Part shown: piece after piece, positions 43,020-51,961 of the stretch | Numbering within the stretch: position 1 is the stretch's first letter | Layout: the number at the start of each line of letters is the position of its first letter | Assembly: GCA_023391875.1 (NCBI GenBank) | Contig: JAEWAB010000004.1 | Coordinates: 744,001-808,000 of the forward strand | DNA: 64,000 nt | Direction: 5' to 3' | DNA from: Bacillota bacterium | GTDB lineage: Bacteria; Bacillota; Clostridia; Oscillospirales; Ruminococcaceae | The notes under the pieces: generated by a model | The model's input: only the letters and a program-made list of their open reading frames with translations | The model's database searches: none | Told to the model about the DNA's origin: nothing | Translations under genes and position numbers: made by a program

Positions 43020-43463
43020 ATGAACATCCTTAAGCGGCAAAAGAAAACGGAGAATATCATTGTTGCCGGGTGCGGCCACTTCGGCTGTGTACTTGCGGCG
43101 ATGCTGGATGCGCAGGGCGGCAATGTAACGGTGATAGATTCAGACGCGCAGGCGTTTTTGGGGCTTCCGCCCAGCTATCAGGGCGCTTGTATTCAGGGCA
43201 GCGCGGAGGATAGTTCTACCCTTGAGCTGGCCGGTATTCAGCGTGCGGACATTGTAATTGCGGTAACCGGTAACGACAACTTAAATCTGATGATTGCACA
43301 GATAGCAAAGGTATATTATCATGTACATCAGGTGATCGCCCGGGTGCAGGACGAGTCTAAAGAAGCCGCTTACGGCGATACGGGCATTGCGACAATCTGT
43401 CCGACGGTGCTTACGCTTAATACATTGCTTCAAAGCATTTCAGGTGTGAAGGAAGGGCTCTGA
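43020..43463 (+). CDS. TrkA-N (RCK) domain protein, short form
   Basis: A 147-residue cytosolic Rossmann domain with the nucleotide motif VAGCGHFGCVLAAML and the acidic residue at the end of strand 2 in VTVIDSDAQ. It continues through GDNLNLMIAQIAKVYYHV, typical of TrkA-N. There is no TrkA-C ligand domain. RCK proteins gate TrkH/KtrB channels by binding NAD(H) or ATP. A long stretch GGAAAGGGG precedes the ATG at 43020. The gene lies one base upstream of a second RCK gene, and both follow the KdpE-like sites. Confidence 0.88.
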   Translation: MNILKRQKKTENIIVAGCGHFGCVLAAMLDAQGGNVTVIDSDAQAFLGLPPSYQGACIQGSAEDSSTLELAGIQRADIVIAVTGNDNLNLMIAQIAKVYYHVHQVIARVQDESKEAAYGDTGIATICPTVLTLNTLLQSISGVKEGL

Positions 43464-43464
43464 G

Positions 43465-44127
43465 ATGAATATTCTGTTAGCAGGCGGCAGACAAGGCCAG
43501 CTGCATTTATTAAAATCTCTGCTCGAAAAGGGGCATCGCGTAAGCATTGTACACGCGGACGGTGCGTGGTGCCGTATGCTCGCGGATACATACGAGATTA
43601 CGGCCGTTTGCGGTTCGCCCTGTGATACCACTATCTTAAAGGAAGCGAAAGCGGACCGGATGGATACCGTTATCGCACTTGAAGAGCATGACGCCGACAA
43701 TCTGATTATCTGTGAGCTTGCTAAAAAGCAGTTTCATGTAAAGCACACCTTTGCATTGGTCAACGACCCGAAAAACGCCGGTATGTTTTATGGCCTTGGG
43801 GTAGATAAATGCGTCAATACCACCGATATCTTTTCAAGAATCGTTGAACAGGAGTCGATGGAAGGCAATATCAGGCAGTATCTGCCCATCGCCGACGAGC
43901 GTGTCGTCGTTTGCGAGGTGCAGATCACGGAAAAATCTCCGGCACTGAATAAGAAGCTGTGGGAGCTTGGCTTCCCCTCTCAGAGTATCGTCGCCTGCAT
44001 CCTGCGTAAGGATGAGGTGCTGCTGCCGCAGGGCAGCACCGTGCTTTTGGCGGGGGACAGGGCGGTGGTGCTCTCGGCCGCTCAGTCGATGCAGGCCACT
44101 CTTGCCATCCTTACCGGTAAGAAGTAA
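43465..44127 (+). CDS. TrkA-like (RCK) protein with degenerate nucleotide motif
   Basis: A 220-residue protein with a TrkA-N domain and a TrkA-C domain (QITEKSPALNKKLWELGFP, DRAVVLSAAQS). The Rossmann glycine motif is altered: LLAGGRQGQLHLL has Ala in place of the first Gly, and the strand 2 acid is replaced (SIVHADG), so NAD binding may be weak. It starts one base after the short RCK gene, suggesting the pair work together as a split regulator. It could form a hetero-octameric ring with the short protein and gate the TrkH of this locus. Confidence 0.85.
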   Translation: MNILLAGGRQGQLHLLKSLLEKGHRVSIVHADGAWCRMLADTYEITAVCGSPCDTTILKEAKADRMDTVIALEEHDADNLIICELAKKQFHVKHTFALVNDPKNAGMFYGLGVDKCVNTTDIFSRIVEQESMEGNIRQYLPIADERVVVCEVQITEKSPALNKKLWELGFPSQSIVACILRKDEVLLPQGSTVLLAGDRAVVLSAAQSMQATLAILTGKK

Positions 44128-44147
44128 TAATATAATCATCACAAACA

Positions 44148-44177
44148 AGCGCCCGTATCGGAACCGATACGGGCGCT
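44148..44177. terminator. Bidirectional terminator in the potassium locus
   Basis: AGCGCCCGTATCGG (44148-44161) and CCGATACGGGCGCT (44164-44177) form a perfect 14-base stem between the convergent RCK pair and the trkH operon. Confidence 0.75.
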
Positions 44178-44184
44178 GATGTTA

Positions 44185-44676
44185 TTATTTACGAAGTTTG
44201 GCGAGGTAGACATAAAGGCCTAGCGTAACCAACAGAACCAGCAGAATAATCGCTGCAATCAGCTTGCCCTGCGACAAGGGGTAATGCATGATATCACCGG
44301 CCTGAGTAATGCTCAGTGACTTACAATGAATATCGGATTCACCCCCGTGCTCGGCACAGGCACGGCGAAAGGTGCCCGTAACCTGAATGGTGTCGCCTTT
44401 ATATTTATAACTGCCGTAATGTGTAATACTTTTGGCGTCCTCTGCCGTCATCCATATGCCTATGGCGTTGGTGCCGTCGTTGATATTCACCCAGCAGTAT
44501 TCGCCCCGCAAAAGCGGTTCACCGATCGCTTCCCCCTGAACCGTTACCTCTTTACCATCCAGTTCCTTCGCGTTCTCAATCAGACTGTTTATCGGCGTGA
44601 TATCGAGCGCCGATGCCCATACCGTCAGCAGCAGGGGCAGCAGTATAAGGATAAGGCCTCTCAGCTTCTTCTGCAT
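44185..44676 (-). CDS. Membrane-anchored OB-fold-like protein after trkH
   Basis: A 163-residue protein of unknown function. It begins with a hydrophobic signal segment (residues 7-24), then a small beta-rich domain (ELDGKEVTVQGEAIGEPLLRG, WVNINDGTNAIGIWM, GDTIQVTGTF) that resembles an OB-fold of the tRNA_anti/YgiW type. It ends with one membrane span (LIAAIILLVLLVTLGLYVYL) and the basic tail KLRK. The domain should face outward. The start overlaps the trkH stop by 16 bp, so translation is probably coupled. It contains a CxxxxxxxxxC-like pair (RACAEHGGESDIHC). Confidence 0.6.
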   Translation of the reverse strand: MQKKLRGLILILLPLLLTVWASALDITPINSLIENAKELDGKEVTVQGEAIGEPLLRGEYCWVNINDGTNAIGIWMTAEDAKSITHYGSYKYKGDTIQVTGTFRRACAEHGGESDIHCKSLSITQAGDIMHYPLSQGKLIAAIILLVLLVTLGLYVYLAKLRK

Positions 44677-46187
44677 AGCCTTTTAGCGCCCCCAATCAAG
44701 TAGCCGACCAACGCGAAAACCGAGAGGAACTCGAGCCGCGCAAGATACATGGCAATAATATAATATATTTTCAGAGCAGCGGGCATCGAAACCGCCGTAA
44801 TGCCGATAGACAGGCCGACATTACCCGTTACAGAAGCGGATTCAAACGCTGAATCAGCTAAAGGATAGCCCAAGAATACACCAAGCAGTGTTCCTCCACC
44901 AAACAGTACGATATAGTAAAGGATAATCTGTGCGGAGGATTTAACCACGGTATCGTCCAGTATGCGGTCTTTAATGTGATGATATTTGAAGGCCTTCATG
45001 TTCCTTTCGGAGGATAAAAGCTTTTTAATGTCCATCACAATCGCTTTGCATACGATGCCCACCCGCAGCCCTTTAAAACCGCCCGCGGTGGAACAGGCCG
45101 AGCCGCCGATGAGCATGGCGATAACCATAATCAGGATACCCATATCACCCCAGTCGAGTAAAAACTGTCTGGCATAGATATTCCCGAGGCCGGTTGTGGT
45201 GTGTGCCGAAAGTACGTTAAAGATGATGCGCCGGAAGGCCGAGACCGCATCTGGGTAGACATTCAGCCGCATGAGCCAAAACATTGCGGCCATGCTTAGG
45301 ATAAAAGAAGTGATTAAGAAACTCTTGGTTTCGATATTTCGGATGAGTTCCTTCTTGTTACCCTGCCAAATCGCATAATGCAGGCCGAAGTTAAACGACC
45401 CCAGAATAAAGAATACCATTGTAATGGTTTCGTAGGAAAGGCTATGGTAGTACATAATGTTTTGCGTCATTGGCGCAAAACCGCCGGTACTCCACGACGA
45501 GGTGAACATATAAAAGGCATGCAGAAGCGCCGAGATAGGCTTTAATCCTATCACGATACCGTTTACCCACAGCACCGCCATACCTACGGCAAGGTAGATC
45601 ATACTAATCTTCCAGATAATCTTGGCCGTGCCTTTTACGTTCGGCACCAGCTCGATATCCTTTGCTTCGCCGACATACAACCTGTAAGCGCCGCTGGTCT
45701 CTTTTGTAAGGAAGGCGAGTGCCAGCACCACCATCCCCTGGCCGCCGATAAAGGTTAGGATGTGCCGCCATACGTTTAACGCAACCGAAATATGGTCGAG
45801 GTCCTGCGTCAGCACGAGGCCGGTGGTGGTAAACCCGCTCATTACATCAAAACAGGAATCCAGATAGGATTTGCTATGGCCACTGAGGTAGTAAGGCAAA
45901 GCACATAACACCATCAGCAGCATCCATGCCAGCGCCGCGACAATAAAGCCGTGCTTCCACTGGATAGAGGCTTTCTCCCGCCGCGTGTGCCACCCGAGCA
46001 GCATCAGCACGATACCACAAAGCATGGCTGTACACATGCTGATGACAAAGTCAAGCAGCGGTTCCCACTCGGTAAACAGTAACGCAATAATAATCGGCAG
46101 CGTCATCAGCGCCGCCGTACCGATAATAATCCAGCCGGTGTAATAGCAGATGATTTTCAAGCTTCCGAATTTTGCGAGGCCTTTCAT
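44661..46187 (-). CDS. trkH: TrkH-family potassium channel subunit
   Basis: A 508-residue membrane protein with about ten spans and four pore loops carrying the selectivity-filter glycines: SGFTTTGLVL, SSWSTGGFAPM, SAHTTTGLGN and VTGNVGLSIG. It moves potassium under control of RCK proteins. The ribosome binding site GAGGTG overlaps the stop codon of the preceding 34-residue peptide. It is the third gene of an operon trkA-trkA-peptide-trkH-OB protein on the minus strand. Confidence 0.93.
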   Translation of the reverse strand: MKGLAKFGSLKIICYYTGWIIIGTAALMTLPIIIALLFTEWEPLLDFVISMCTAMLCGIVLMLLGWHTRREKASIQWKHGFIVAALAWMLLMVLCALPYYLSGHSKSYLDSCFDVMSGFTTTGLVLTQDLDHISVALNVWRHILTFIGGQGMVVLALAFLTKETSGAYRLYVGEAKDIELVPNVKGTAKIIWKISMIYLAVGMAVLWVNGIVIGLKPISALLHAFYMFTSSWSTGGFAPMTQNIMYYHSLSYETITMVFFILGSFNFGLHYAIWQGNKKELIRNIETKSFLITSFILSMAAMFWLMRLNVYPDAVSAFRRIIFNVLSAHTTTGLGNIYARQFLLDWGDMGILIMVIAMLIGGSACSTAGGFKGLRVGIVCKAIVMDIKKLLSSERNMKAFKYHHIKDRILDDTVVKSSAQIILYYIVLFGGGTLLGVFLGYPLADSAFESASVTGNVGLSIGITAVSMPAALKIYYIIAMYLARLEFLSVFALVGYLIGGAKRLCRRS

Positions 46188-46191
46188 ATAT

Positions 46192-46296
46192 TCACCTCAC
46201 AATTATTGCCGCGACGATGAAGAACACCGTTAGATATGCGAGTACTCCGGCAAGTTCTGTAATAAGGCCCAAAAGGTTATCATTTTTTCGCAGCAT
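46192..46296 (-). CDS. 34-residue membrane peptide encoded between trkA and trkH
   Basis: This short frame reads MLRKNDNLLGLITELAGV followed by LAYLTVFFIVAAIIVR and TGA. It is a charged N-terminus and then one hydrophobic span of about 20 residues. A GGAGG lies eight bases before the ATG at 46296. It overlaps the end of trkA by 17 bp, and its stop codon TGA overlaps the ribosome binding site of trkH, so translation is coupled on both sides. Size and form recall KdpF, the 29-residue stabiliser of the Kdp pump, but sequence kinship is not claimed. It is likely a TrkH-associated subunit. Confidence 0.75.
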   Translation of the reverse strand: MLRKNDNLLGLITELAGVLAYLTVFFIVAAIIVR

Positions 46297-46963
46297 GCTT
46301 TGAACCTCCGTTATGTAGTTCGTTCATTAATGTTGTTAAGGTAGGATGGTTGGTGATTAAAAGCACCTTGTCGTTCTCTATAATCTGCGTATCTCCACGC
46401 GGGTAGATAACCTTTTCGCCCCGCAGCACCGAGGTGATGACACATTCCTTGGGCAGTTCAAGTTCCTTGATCTGATGATTACACCATAGCGTATTGGCGT
46501 CGATGGAGGTTTCCGCAAGCACCATGGCGCCGCGCTCAAAGGTTTTGATAATCCGATAATCCTCTTTATCCAGTTCGTACTCGATCATATCCGCAATTAC
46601 CTCGGTACTGCAGACGATACGGTCGATGCCAAGTGCCTTGAACATCGCAATATTTTTGGGATTGTTCACGCGGGCGATGGTTTTTTTGACATTAAAGCTG
46701 ATTTTTGCAATCTGGCAGATCACCATATTCTCTTCGTCGGTGCCGGTTACCGCCGCTACAATCTCAGCGCCCTCAATACCCGCGTCCTTTAAAACGTCAA
46801 GGTCGGTTCCGTCGCCGCAGATAATGTCCGCGTCCAGTTCATCCGCTATCTTTTGGCAGGTTTCCCGGTTGCGCTCGATAAGCACCACCTGATATTTTCG
46901 TTCCGTTAACGTTTTGAGCAGATTGTACCCAATCTTGCCCCCGCCGACTATGATCGATTCCAT
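46280..46963 (-). CDS. trkA: TrkA potassium uptake regulator
   Basis: A 227-residue protein with a canonical TrkA-N domain (SIIVGGGKIGYNLLKTL, acid in VVLIERN, ADIICGDGTD) and a TrkA-C domain (CNHQIKELELPKECVITSVL, ENDKVLLITNHP). It forms the cytosolic gating ring for TrkH. The ATG at 46963 is supported by AAGGAG. It overlaps the neighbouring trkA gene by 16 bp and the 34-residue peptide by 17 bp, indicating one coupled unit. Confidence 0.9.
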   Translation of the reverse strand: MESIIVGGGKIGYNLLKTLTERKYQVVLIERNRETCQKIADELDADIICGDGTDLDVLKDAGIEGAEIVAAVTGTDEENMVICQIAKISFNVKKTIARVNNPKNIAMFKALGIDRIVCSTEVIADMIEYELDKEDYRIIKTFERGAMVLAETSIDANTLWCNHQIKELELPKECVITSVLRGEKVIYPRGDTQIIENDKVLLITNHPTLTTLMNELHNGGSKHAAKK

Positions 46964-47616
46964 ACGGACATCTCCTTCGAAAATGTTCTGATAAGCGATT
47001 CTTTGTGCTGCTCCTGTACAGTGCACAGAATGTGGTCTCCCAAGTGGATGGCCTCATCCGGCGCAGGGAACACAAAGCGGTCGTTTCTGGTGATGGCGGC
47101 GATAATGCAGCGGTGCTTTTGCTCTATCTCTTTTACAGTCGCCGCAGAGTTTGTTTTGCAGACGGTAAGGCTGATCAGCTCATAGGCATCCCCCAATGGC
47201 GAAACAGTCTCCACCGTGTTGATATTCAAGCGGTTTAGCAGCATATTTACCCCCAGCTGCACGGGGCTGATGGTGCCGATCCCCAGCTTATCGTAGATAT
47301 ACTTTCTTCCCGGTACATTTACGCGGGCGATTACCTGCGGCACATTATAAATTTTACCCGCGATCAGCGCTACCGTGATGTTGATGTTGTCGTCCGAGGT
47401 CACCGCAAGCAGCGCGTCCGCCTGCTTTATACCGCCCTCAACTAAATTATCCCCGTCAAATTCAATGCCGTTTATGCGGCGCCCGTTAAACCCGCTTCCA
47501 AGCGCCGATAATCGATCCTTGTCACGGTCGATGATACACACGTCATGCCCGGAATCAGAGAGCTCCATGGCCAGATTACTGCCTAATCTGCCGCAGCCTA
47601 TAACGATTACATACAT
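46948..47616 (-). CDS. TrkA-like potassium uptake regulator, second copy
   Basis: A 222-residue RCK protein with TrkA-N (YVIVIGCGRLGSNLAMEL, acid in VCIIDRDKD, NINITVALIAGKIYNV) and TrkA-C parts (HLGDHILCTVQ). It is the first gene of the trk operon and overlaps the next trkA. Pairs of TrkA-like proteins next to one TrkH are seen in Clostridia and probably form mixed rings. The start at 47616 has AGGTG about eight bases upstream. A site with two T-rich hexamers lies about 60 bp upstream. Confidence 0.9.
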   Translation of the reverse strand: MYVIVIGCGRLGSNLAMELSDSGHDVCIIDRDKDRLSALGSGFNGRRINGIEFDGDNLVEGGIKQADALLAVTSDDNINITVALIAGKIYNVPQVIARVNVPGRKYIYDKLGIGTISPVQLGVNMLLNRLNINTVETVSPLGDAYELISLTVCKTNSAATVKEIEQKHRCIIAAITRNDRFVFPAPDEAIHLGDHILCTVQEQHKESLIRTFSKEMSVWNRS

Positions 47617-47989
47617 TCTCTTGCACCTGCCTATAGTGATTACATTTCTCATGAGATAGCCTACCATGTTTTATATAAAGATTGTATTAAAAAAGCGGTT
47701 TGGGTATAAATTCTTTGTGAAGATAGTTTGATAACGATAAAGAAAAAAACCACATGAAATTCCTGTAAATAATGTCATGAGTTTTTACCAGGAACAAGTT
47801 TCCGATACGGGCGTTATGAAACGATAGGAAAATCCCATCGTGAGTTTTATCAATTTTAATGTAAAAGGGAAAGGCCACACTATCAATAAATTGATAATGT
47901 GGCCAATACTGTTTTTTAATGATTCTTATCCGAAGTTTAGAGGGCACTCGGAGCTTCCCATAATTATTCTTACCAAAGGGAAAGTAGTT
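47617..47989. other. Intergenic region with a possible KdpE site and a terminator
   Basis: No gene is seen in these 373 bp. On the minus strand TTTAAT and TTTATA (47691-47674) are 12 bp apart start to start, similar to the KdpE-like repeats at 42931-42979, and would serve the trk operon. The right part holds the terminator of the large surface protein gene (47873-47904). The middle contains weak inverted repeats (TTCCTG/CAGGAA). Short frames here lack ribosome binding sites. Confidence 0.5.
47873..47904 (-). terminator. Terminator of the surface protein gene
   Basis: GGCCACACTATCAAT and ATTGATAATGTGGCC form a 15-base stem (one mismatch) followed on the minus strand by TTTCCCTTTTAC. Confidence 0.7.
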
Positions 47990-50900
47990 TTATATCACAA
48001 GCCCGAAAACCATTTGAACCCACTTGCAAATCATATACTGTAAGCTGTTAAATGGTTCGAATGAACCGGTTTCGGGAATCTCTATAATGGAATCAAGCCT
48101 TTTGGCTGTTACAAAAAAGGTGGAACAATGTGACTGAGAAACCTCGGCGTATCCGTTTTCATTTACAACAACGGGCTGCATCAATGTAACTCTATTGTCT
48201 GAAGGATTATAGTAGTAATAGTAAAGGCTTTTTCCTGAATACTGTGTTCCAACATAAAACTGAATGTCGGCTTTACCGGGTAAATTACCGCTATGGCCAA
48301 ACTCCAGCGAAAGTATCAAGTCGTCCCCGGCAATCCTATTGACGGCGCTGTGGCCACTATCACCGAATTGCAAGGAAAGACTGAAATCGTATCCTATTAT
48401 CCCGGGCTTGAGAGCGCCTTTCGCAAATGTTATACGGTAGTCGGTTCCACTGAAAATAACCGGATTATCCTTGTTGAATTCCGCCAATTGTACCATTTGC
48501 AGTGGAGAAATTCGCGACCTGCTACTTATATTAACGATTACACTGCTTTCATTTGTGTTTATGTCCTCATCAGTTATATACCCGTCATCGGCATCTTCAC
48601 TGTTGCTTGGCGAAGCCTGATTTAGCATAACTTTTAAATCAAAGGTCACAATCTCATAATCCTCAAGATTATCGGGCGTAAACACCACCTTGTATCGGGC
48701 GGTTTTTTTGATGATCTCATCGGGGTTTTCCCACGCGAAGGTGCCGGTTAAATCGATGTTATCCAGCCCGATGGCGGCGCCCCCGGTAAGGCTGCAATCC
48801 TTCAATAAACTATTGGCATTTACCCTTCTTACCGTCGGCGGTGTTTTAATAATCGGGATAGCCTTTTTGAGCTCAACCGGAATAGTAATGGGCAGAGAGC
48901 TGTAATTGCCGCTCTGGGGTACAAACAAAGCGTCAAAATCACCGTTTGCGGTAACGGGTACGGTGGTATCCACCCAGAGGAACGTCCCTTCAAGCGTTTC
49001 CCCCAATACGCCGGTCACCTCGCCGGAATGAATTGCGGACTCCGCGAGTGTGCGCCCTCGGTATACCTTATCGGCTTCCGGGGGTACGGTAAGGGTCGGA
49101 ATTGCCCGTTCCACGGTAATAATGATCTCGGTGCTTGCGGGATTGTAGGTAACATCTCCGCTTTTTGTAACGGTGATGGTCGCAGTTCTCGCACTGTTTA
49201 TCGTTATGGTACCGTGCTCATTTACCGATACAGATGTGCCGGAAGTCACTTCAAAACCTACGCTGCCGGTACCGCTTCCGCCTGTAACAGAAAGTACAAA
49301 AGGCGCGTCTCCATATGTGATTGTATCCGGTACGCCGCCTACCGACAGGGCCGACTGGGTACGTTTTGATAAATCTAAGGTAATTGTCTTGGTGGTAGCG
49401 GCGTAGCTGTCGTCTCCTGAATACTCAGCTGTAATAGCATGGCTTCCATCCGCCGTGGGGTACCAATCGAACTGCGCGATATCACCAGCAAGTGATACGG
49501 TTTCAAGAACACTGCTTCCGTCCTTAAAGGTAACGCTTCCGGTGGGGCTGATACCTTCAGGCACACCGGTTATACCGGCAGTCAGCATAATATTCTCGCC
49601 GGGTGCAAGGTCTTCATCCGGCGCGGCTTGTAAACTAAGGGCAGGTGCAGCTTTACTAATCGATGCGGCAGTGGGTACATTGTTTGCTACAGGGGATACA
49701 GAGTAATGCGATGCGGCGGTGCCTTGCAGGTTTACACTGGTTAGGTTTACGGCTTTGTTATCACCCACAGTTTCGTCTGTGAAAGCGGCGACTGCTAACG
49801 CATGCACGTCCTCGCTTCCTACAATGCCTGAAAGGGTTATGCTGTTAAGCTGTGCGTCCGTCTTACCGTCGTATGGCTTGCTGCTTACATTTGCCCCTGT
49901 GATTGAAAGGGCTTTGGCATTTACGCTCACCGTACACAGAATACTGGATTTTGCGTAGATGGTATTCGGGTCGGTGTAGACGGCAAGAAACTGGTTTTCA
50001 CCAGCTTGATTCAGCTGCGCGGGGGTAAGCGAGCAGGTCGCCTTACCACCCGAGAGGGTAACAGTCGCAATCAGATTCCCAGCAAGCTCAGTGTTGCCTT
50101 TATAGAATTTTACCGTTCCCGGTATCGGTTCTGAGGTTGATGTTCTCGATGCGGACACCGTCAGCGTTGTGCCCTCGCCGTAAGTAATGGGTTCGGTTGG
50201 CTCCTGGGCAAGGGTGGTGGGGTAAGGAGCGTCGCGTAAGGTCAGATAGGTAAGCGGGGTAAAGGTTGCCTTTTTAAAAATCTGTGCGGCATCCCCGTAA
50301 AGAAATCGGTCTTGCGATATCGCGCTATTTTTTAAAAGGATAAGCCTGCTGTCGTTGGGTATTGTAACCCCTTCGGCCGGTTGAACGGTAATTTTTGTAG
50401 AAGCGTTTACGGATGAACCGGTATCAAAGGTTACACTGCTTATCGCCTCGCCGTGGACAGAGGGCAAAGGTAGGGTAAAGGTACCCGCACTGCCGCTCAC
50501 CGCGCCGGTTATAGTCAAAAGGCCGTTGTTGTTAACGGTGATAGTACCACCGCCAAGTGTCAAATTCTTTACAGAGACAGTGTTTGCGGAAAGCTTGCTG
50601 CCGCCTGCAAGGCTTAAAGAGTTTGTGGAGGTAACTCCCGACGCACTAAGCGATGCCGACGTATTGAGCGTAATATTGGATGCGGTGATATTGTCGGCGG
50701 TGAAGGAAGCACCTGAGGAGAGATTAAGCGCAGAGCAGCTTAGCGTACCGGTTGACGCGCCGCTGCCGGATACATTCACGGTGCTGTAGGTTGCTGCGGG
50801 TAGGTGAACCTCGCCCTGCAAGCCGATGCTGTTACTGAACACACGAAAACCGGGAGAACAGGCGATGTTGATATCCTTGAGTATTACGTATTGGCTGGGA

Positions 50901-51718
50901 TTATAATTATTGCCGGTAAAAGTGAGGGTACTAAGCGAACCATCATTTTTTTTGCCGGAGATTATAATGTTTGGAACCATGGGATATATGGGAGGATAGT
51001 TATACGGCGGAATCGGGGCACAATCAAAAGTAATGTCTGTTGATATATGAATTTCATAATTGGAGCCCGCTAGGTTCGCGGCGGTCAACGCATCTTCCAA
51101 CGTGGTATAACTGCCCACTTTGTTCCCGTCCTTGAGCAGCTCCACGGGCTGCTCGGTTGTTCCGTAATTATTAAATGTTCCGCTACCGGTGAATTCACCG
51201 TAAAATTTGAAGGTTCCGTAATTATTGATGGTCGCGCCGGAATCATTGGAAAAACGGGAGCCACTTGCGATAGTGAATACAGCATTTTCATGATTGTTAA
51301 TGAGCCCTGTACCCCAGCCTGCTAAATCGGAGTTGTAGAATTTCCCCGTAAAAGTTATATTGCCGTAATTCTCAATCTGATTATAGCTGGTTATATTGTA
51401 ATAAACCTCTTTTTCGTCGTAATAATTTATGTATTTTCCAAGGTTAATAATGATGTTCCCGTGATTGGTTAAAACACCGTTATGAACAATAGGAGAAGAA
51501 TTTATATTTAATGTAAGCGTAACCCCTTCGTTAACGGTAAAATTGAGGTTCGCTGTCGCGCCCTGTGAAACAATATTGGTATTTGCCGGATTACTGAGTG
51601 CTGCCAACAGCTGAGCGTTGGTTGTAACTGTAATTTCATCCGAGGCGTGTAAAGGCGGAGTTGGTAAAAGAATTAACATAAAGAAAAGCGCGACAATAAA
51701 AGAGATAAACCTGTTCAT
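47990..51718 (-). CDS. Large secreted multi-domain surface protein
   Basis: A 1242-residue protein with a signal peptide (FISFIVALFFMLILLPTPP then LHASDE). Residues about 30-450 are low-complexity beta-helix-like repeats rich in N, G, S and T. Ig-like beta-sandwich domains follow, with a YDG-type motif SSKPYDGKTDAQLNSITLSG near residue 610, and KAIPIIKTPP and KAAPALSLQAAP linkers typical of bacterial Ig-like arrays. The C-terminus has IPETGSFEPF and a hydrophobic stretch MICKWVQMVFGLVI but no basic tail, so a sortase signal is at best degenerate. Probable adhesion or envelope function. AAGGAG supports the start. Confidence 0.8.
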   Translation of the reverse strand: MNRFISFIVALFFMLILLPTPPLHASDEITVTTNAQLLAALSNPANTNIVSQGATANLNFTVNEGVTLTLNINSSPIVHNGVLTNHGNIIINLGKYINYYDEKEVYYNITSYNQIENYGNITFTGKFYNSDLAGWGTGLINNHENAVFTIASGSRFSNDSGATINNYGTFKFYGEFTGSGTFNNYGTTEQPVELLKDGNKVGSYTTLEDALTAANLAGSNYEIHISTDITFDCAPIPPYNYPPIYPMVPNIIISGKKNDGSLSTLTFTGNNYNPSQYVILKDINIACSPGFRVFSNSIGLQGEVHLPAATYSTVNVSGSGASTGTLSCSALNLSSGASFTADNITASNITLNTSASLSASGVTSTNSLSLAGGSKLSANTVSVKNLTLGGGTITVNNNGLLTITGAVSGSAGTFTLPLPSVHGEAISSVTFDTGSSVNASTKITVQPAEGVTIPNDSRLILLKNSAISQDRFLYGDAAQIFKKATFTPLTYLTLRDAPYPTTLAQEPTEPITYGEGTTLTVSASRTSTSEPIPGTVKFYKGNTELAGNLIATVTLSGGKATCSLTPAQLNQAGENQFLAVYTDPNTIYAKSSILCTVSVNAKALSITGANVSSKPYDGKTDAQLNSITLSGIVGSEDVHALAVAAFTDETVGDNKAVNLTSVNLQGTAASHYSVSPVANNVPTAASISKAAPALSLQAAPDEDLAPGENIMLTAGITGVPEGISPTGSVTFKDGSSVLETVSLAGDIAQFDWYPTADGSHAITAEYSGDDSYAATTKTITLDLSKRTQSALSVGGVPDTITYGDAPFVLSVTGGSGTGSVGFEVTSGTSVSVNEHGTITINSARTATITVTKSGDVTYNPASTEIIITVERAIPTLTVPPEADKVYRGRTLAESAIHSGEVTGVLGETLEGTFLWVDTTVPVTANGDFDALFVPQSGNYSSLPITIPVELKKAIPIIKTPPTVRRVNANSLLKDCSLTGGAAIGLDNIDLTGTFAWENPDEIIKKTARYKVVFTPDNLEDYEIVTFDLKVMLNQASPSNSEDADDGYITDEDINTNESSVIVNISSRSRISPLQMVQLAEFNKDNPVIFSGTDYRITFAKGALKPGIIGYDFSLSLQFGDSGHSAVNRIAGDDLILSLEFGHSGNLPGKADIQFYVGTQYSGKSLYYYYYNPSDNRVTLMQPVVVNENGYAEVSQSHCSTFFVTAKRLDSIIEIPETGSFEPFNSLQYMICKWVQMVFGLVI

Positions 51719-51838
51719 TAAAAATTCTCCTTCAATTCAGCATGCTAAACTAGCTTGAAAACAGAATCTCGGTGACGAGTCGTTATGATATAAATACTTC
51801 TTCGGGACAGTTTTAATTAGGTACTCCTTGATACAAAC

Positions 51839-51866
51839 TTGCATTCTTTTTGAAAAGTTATATAAT
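51839..51866 (+). promoter_or_regulatory. Promoter of the TetR-family gene
   Basis: TTGCAT (51839-51844) and TATAAT (51861-51866) are spaced by 16 bp. It is divergent from the surface protein gene. Confidence 0.6.
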
Positions 51867-51961
51867 GTATAGTAATTCAATAACCAAAGTATAATAACCA
51901 CGGTTAGCAACCAATGTCATTATACGTCGTTTTTTACCATAAATCAAGGGAGCAGGAAATT

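Noticed and set aside
47687..47947. Minus-strand frame between the trk operon and the surface protein
   Set aside because: It includes both arms of the terminator at 47873-47904 and has no ribosome binding site.
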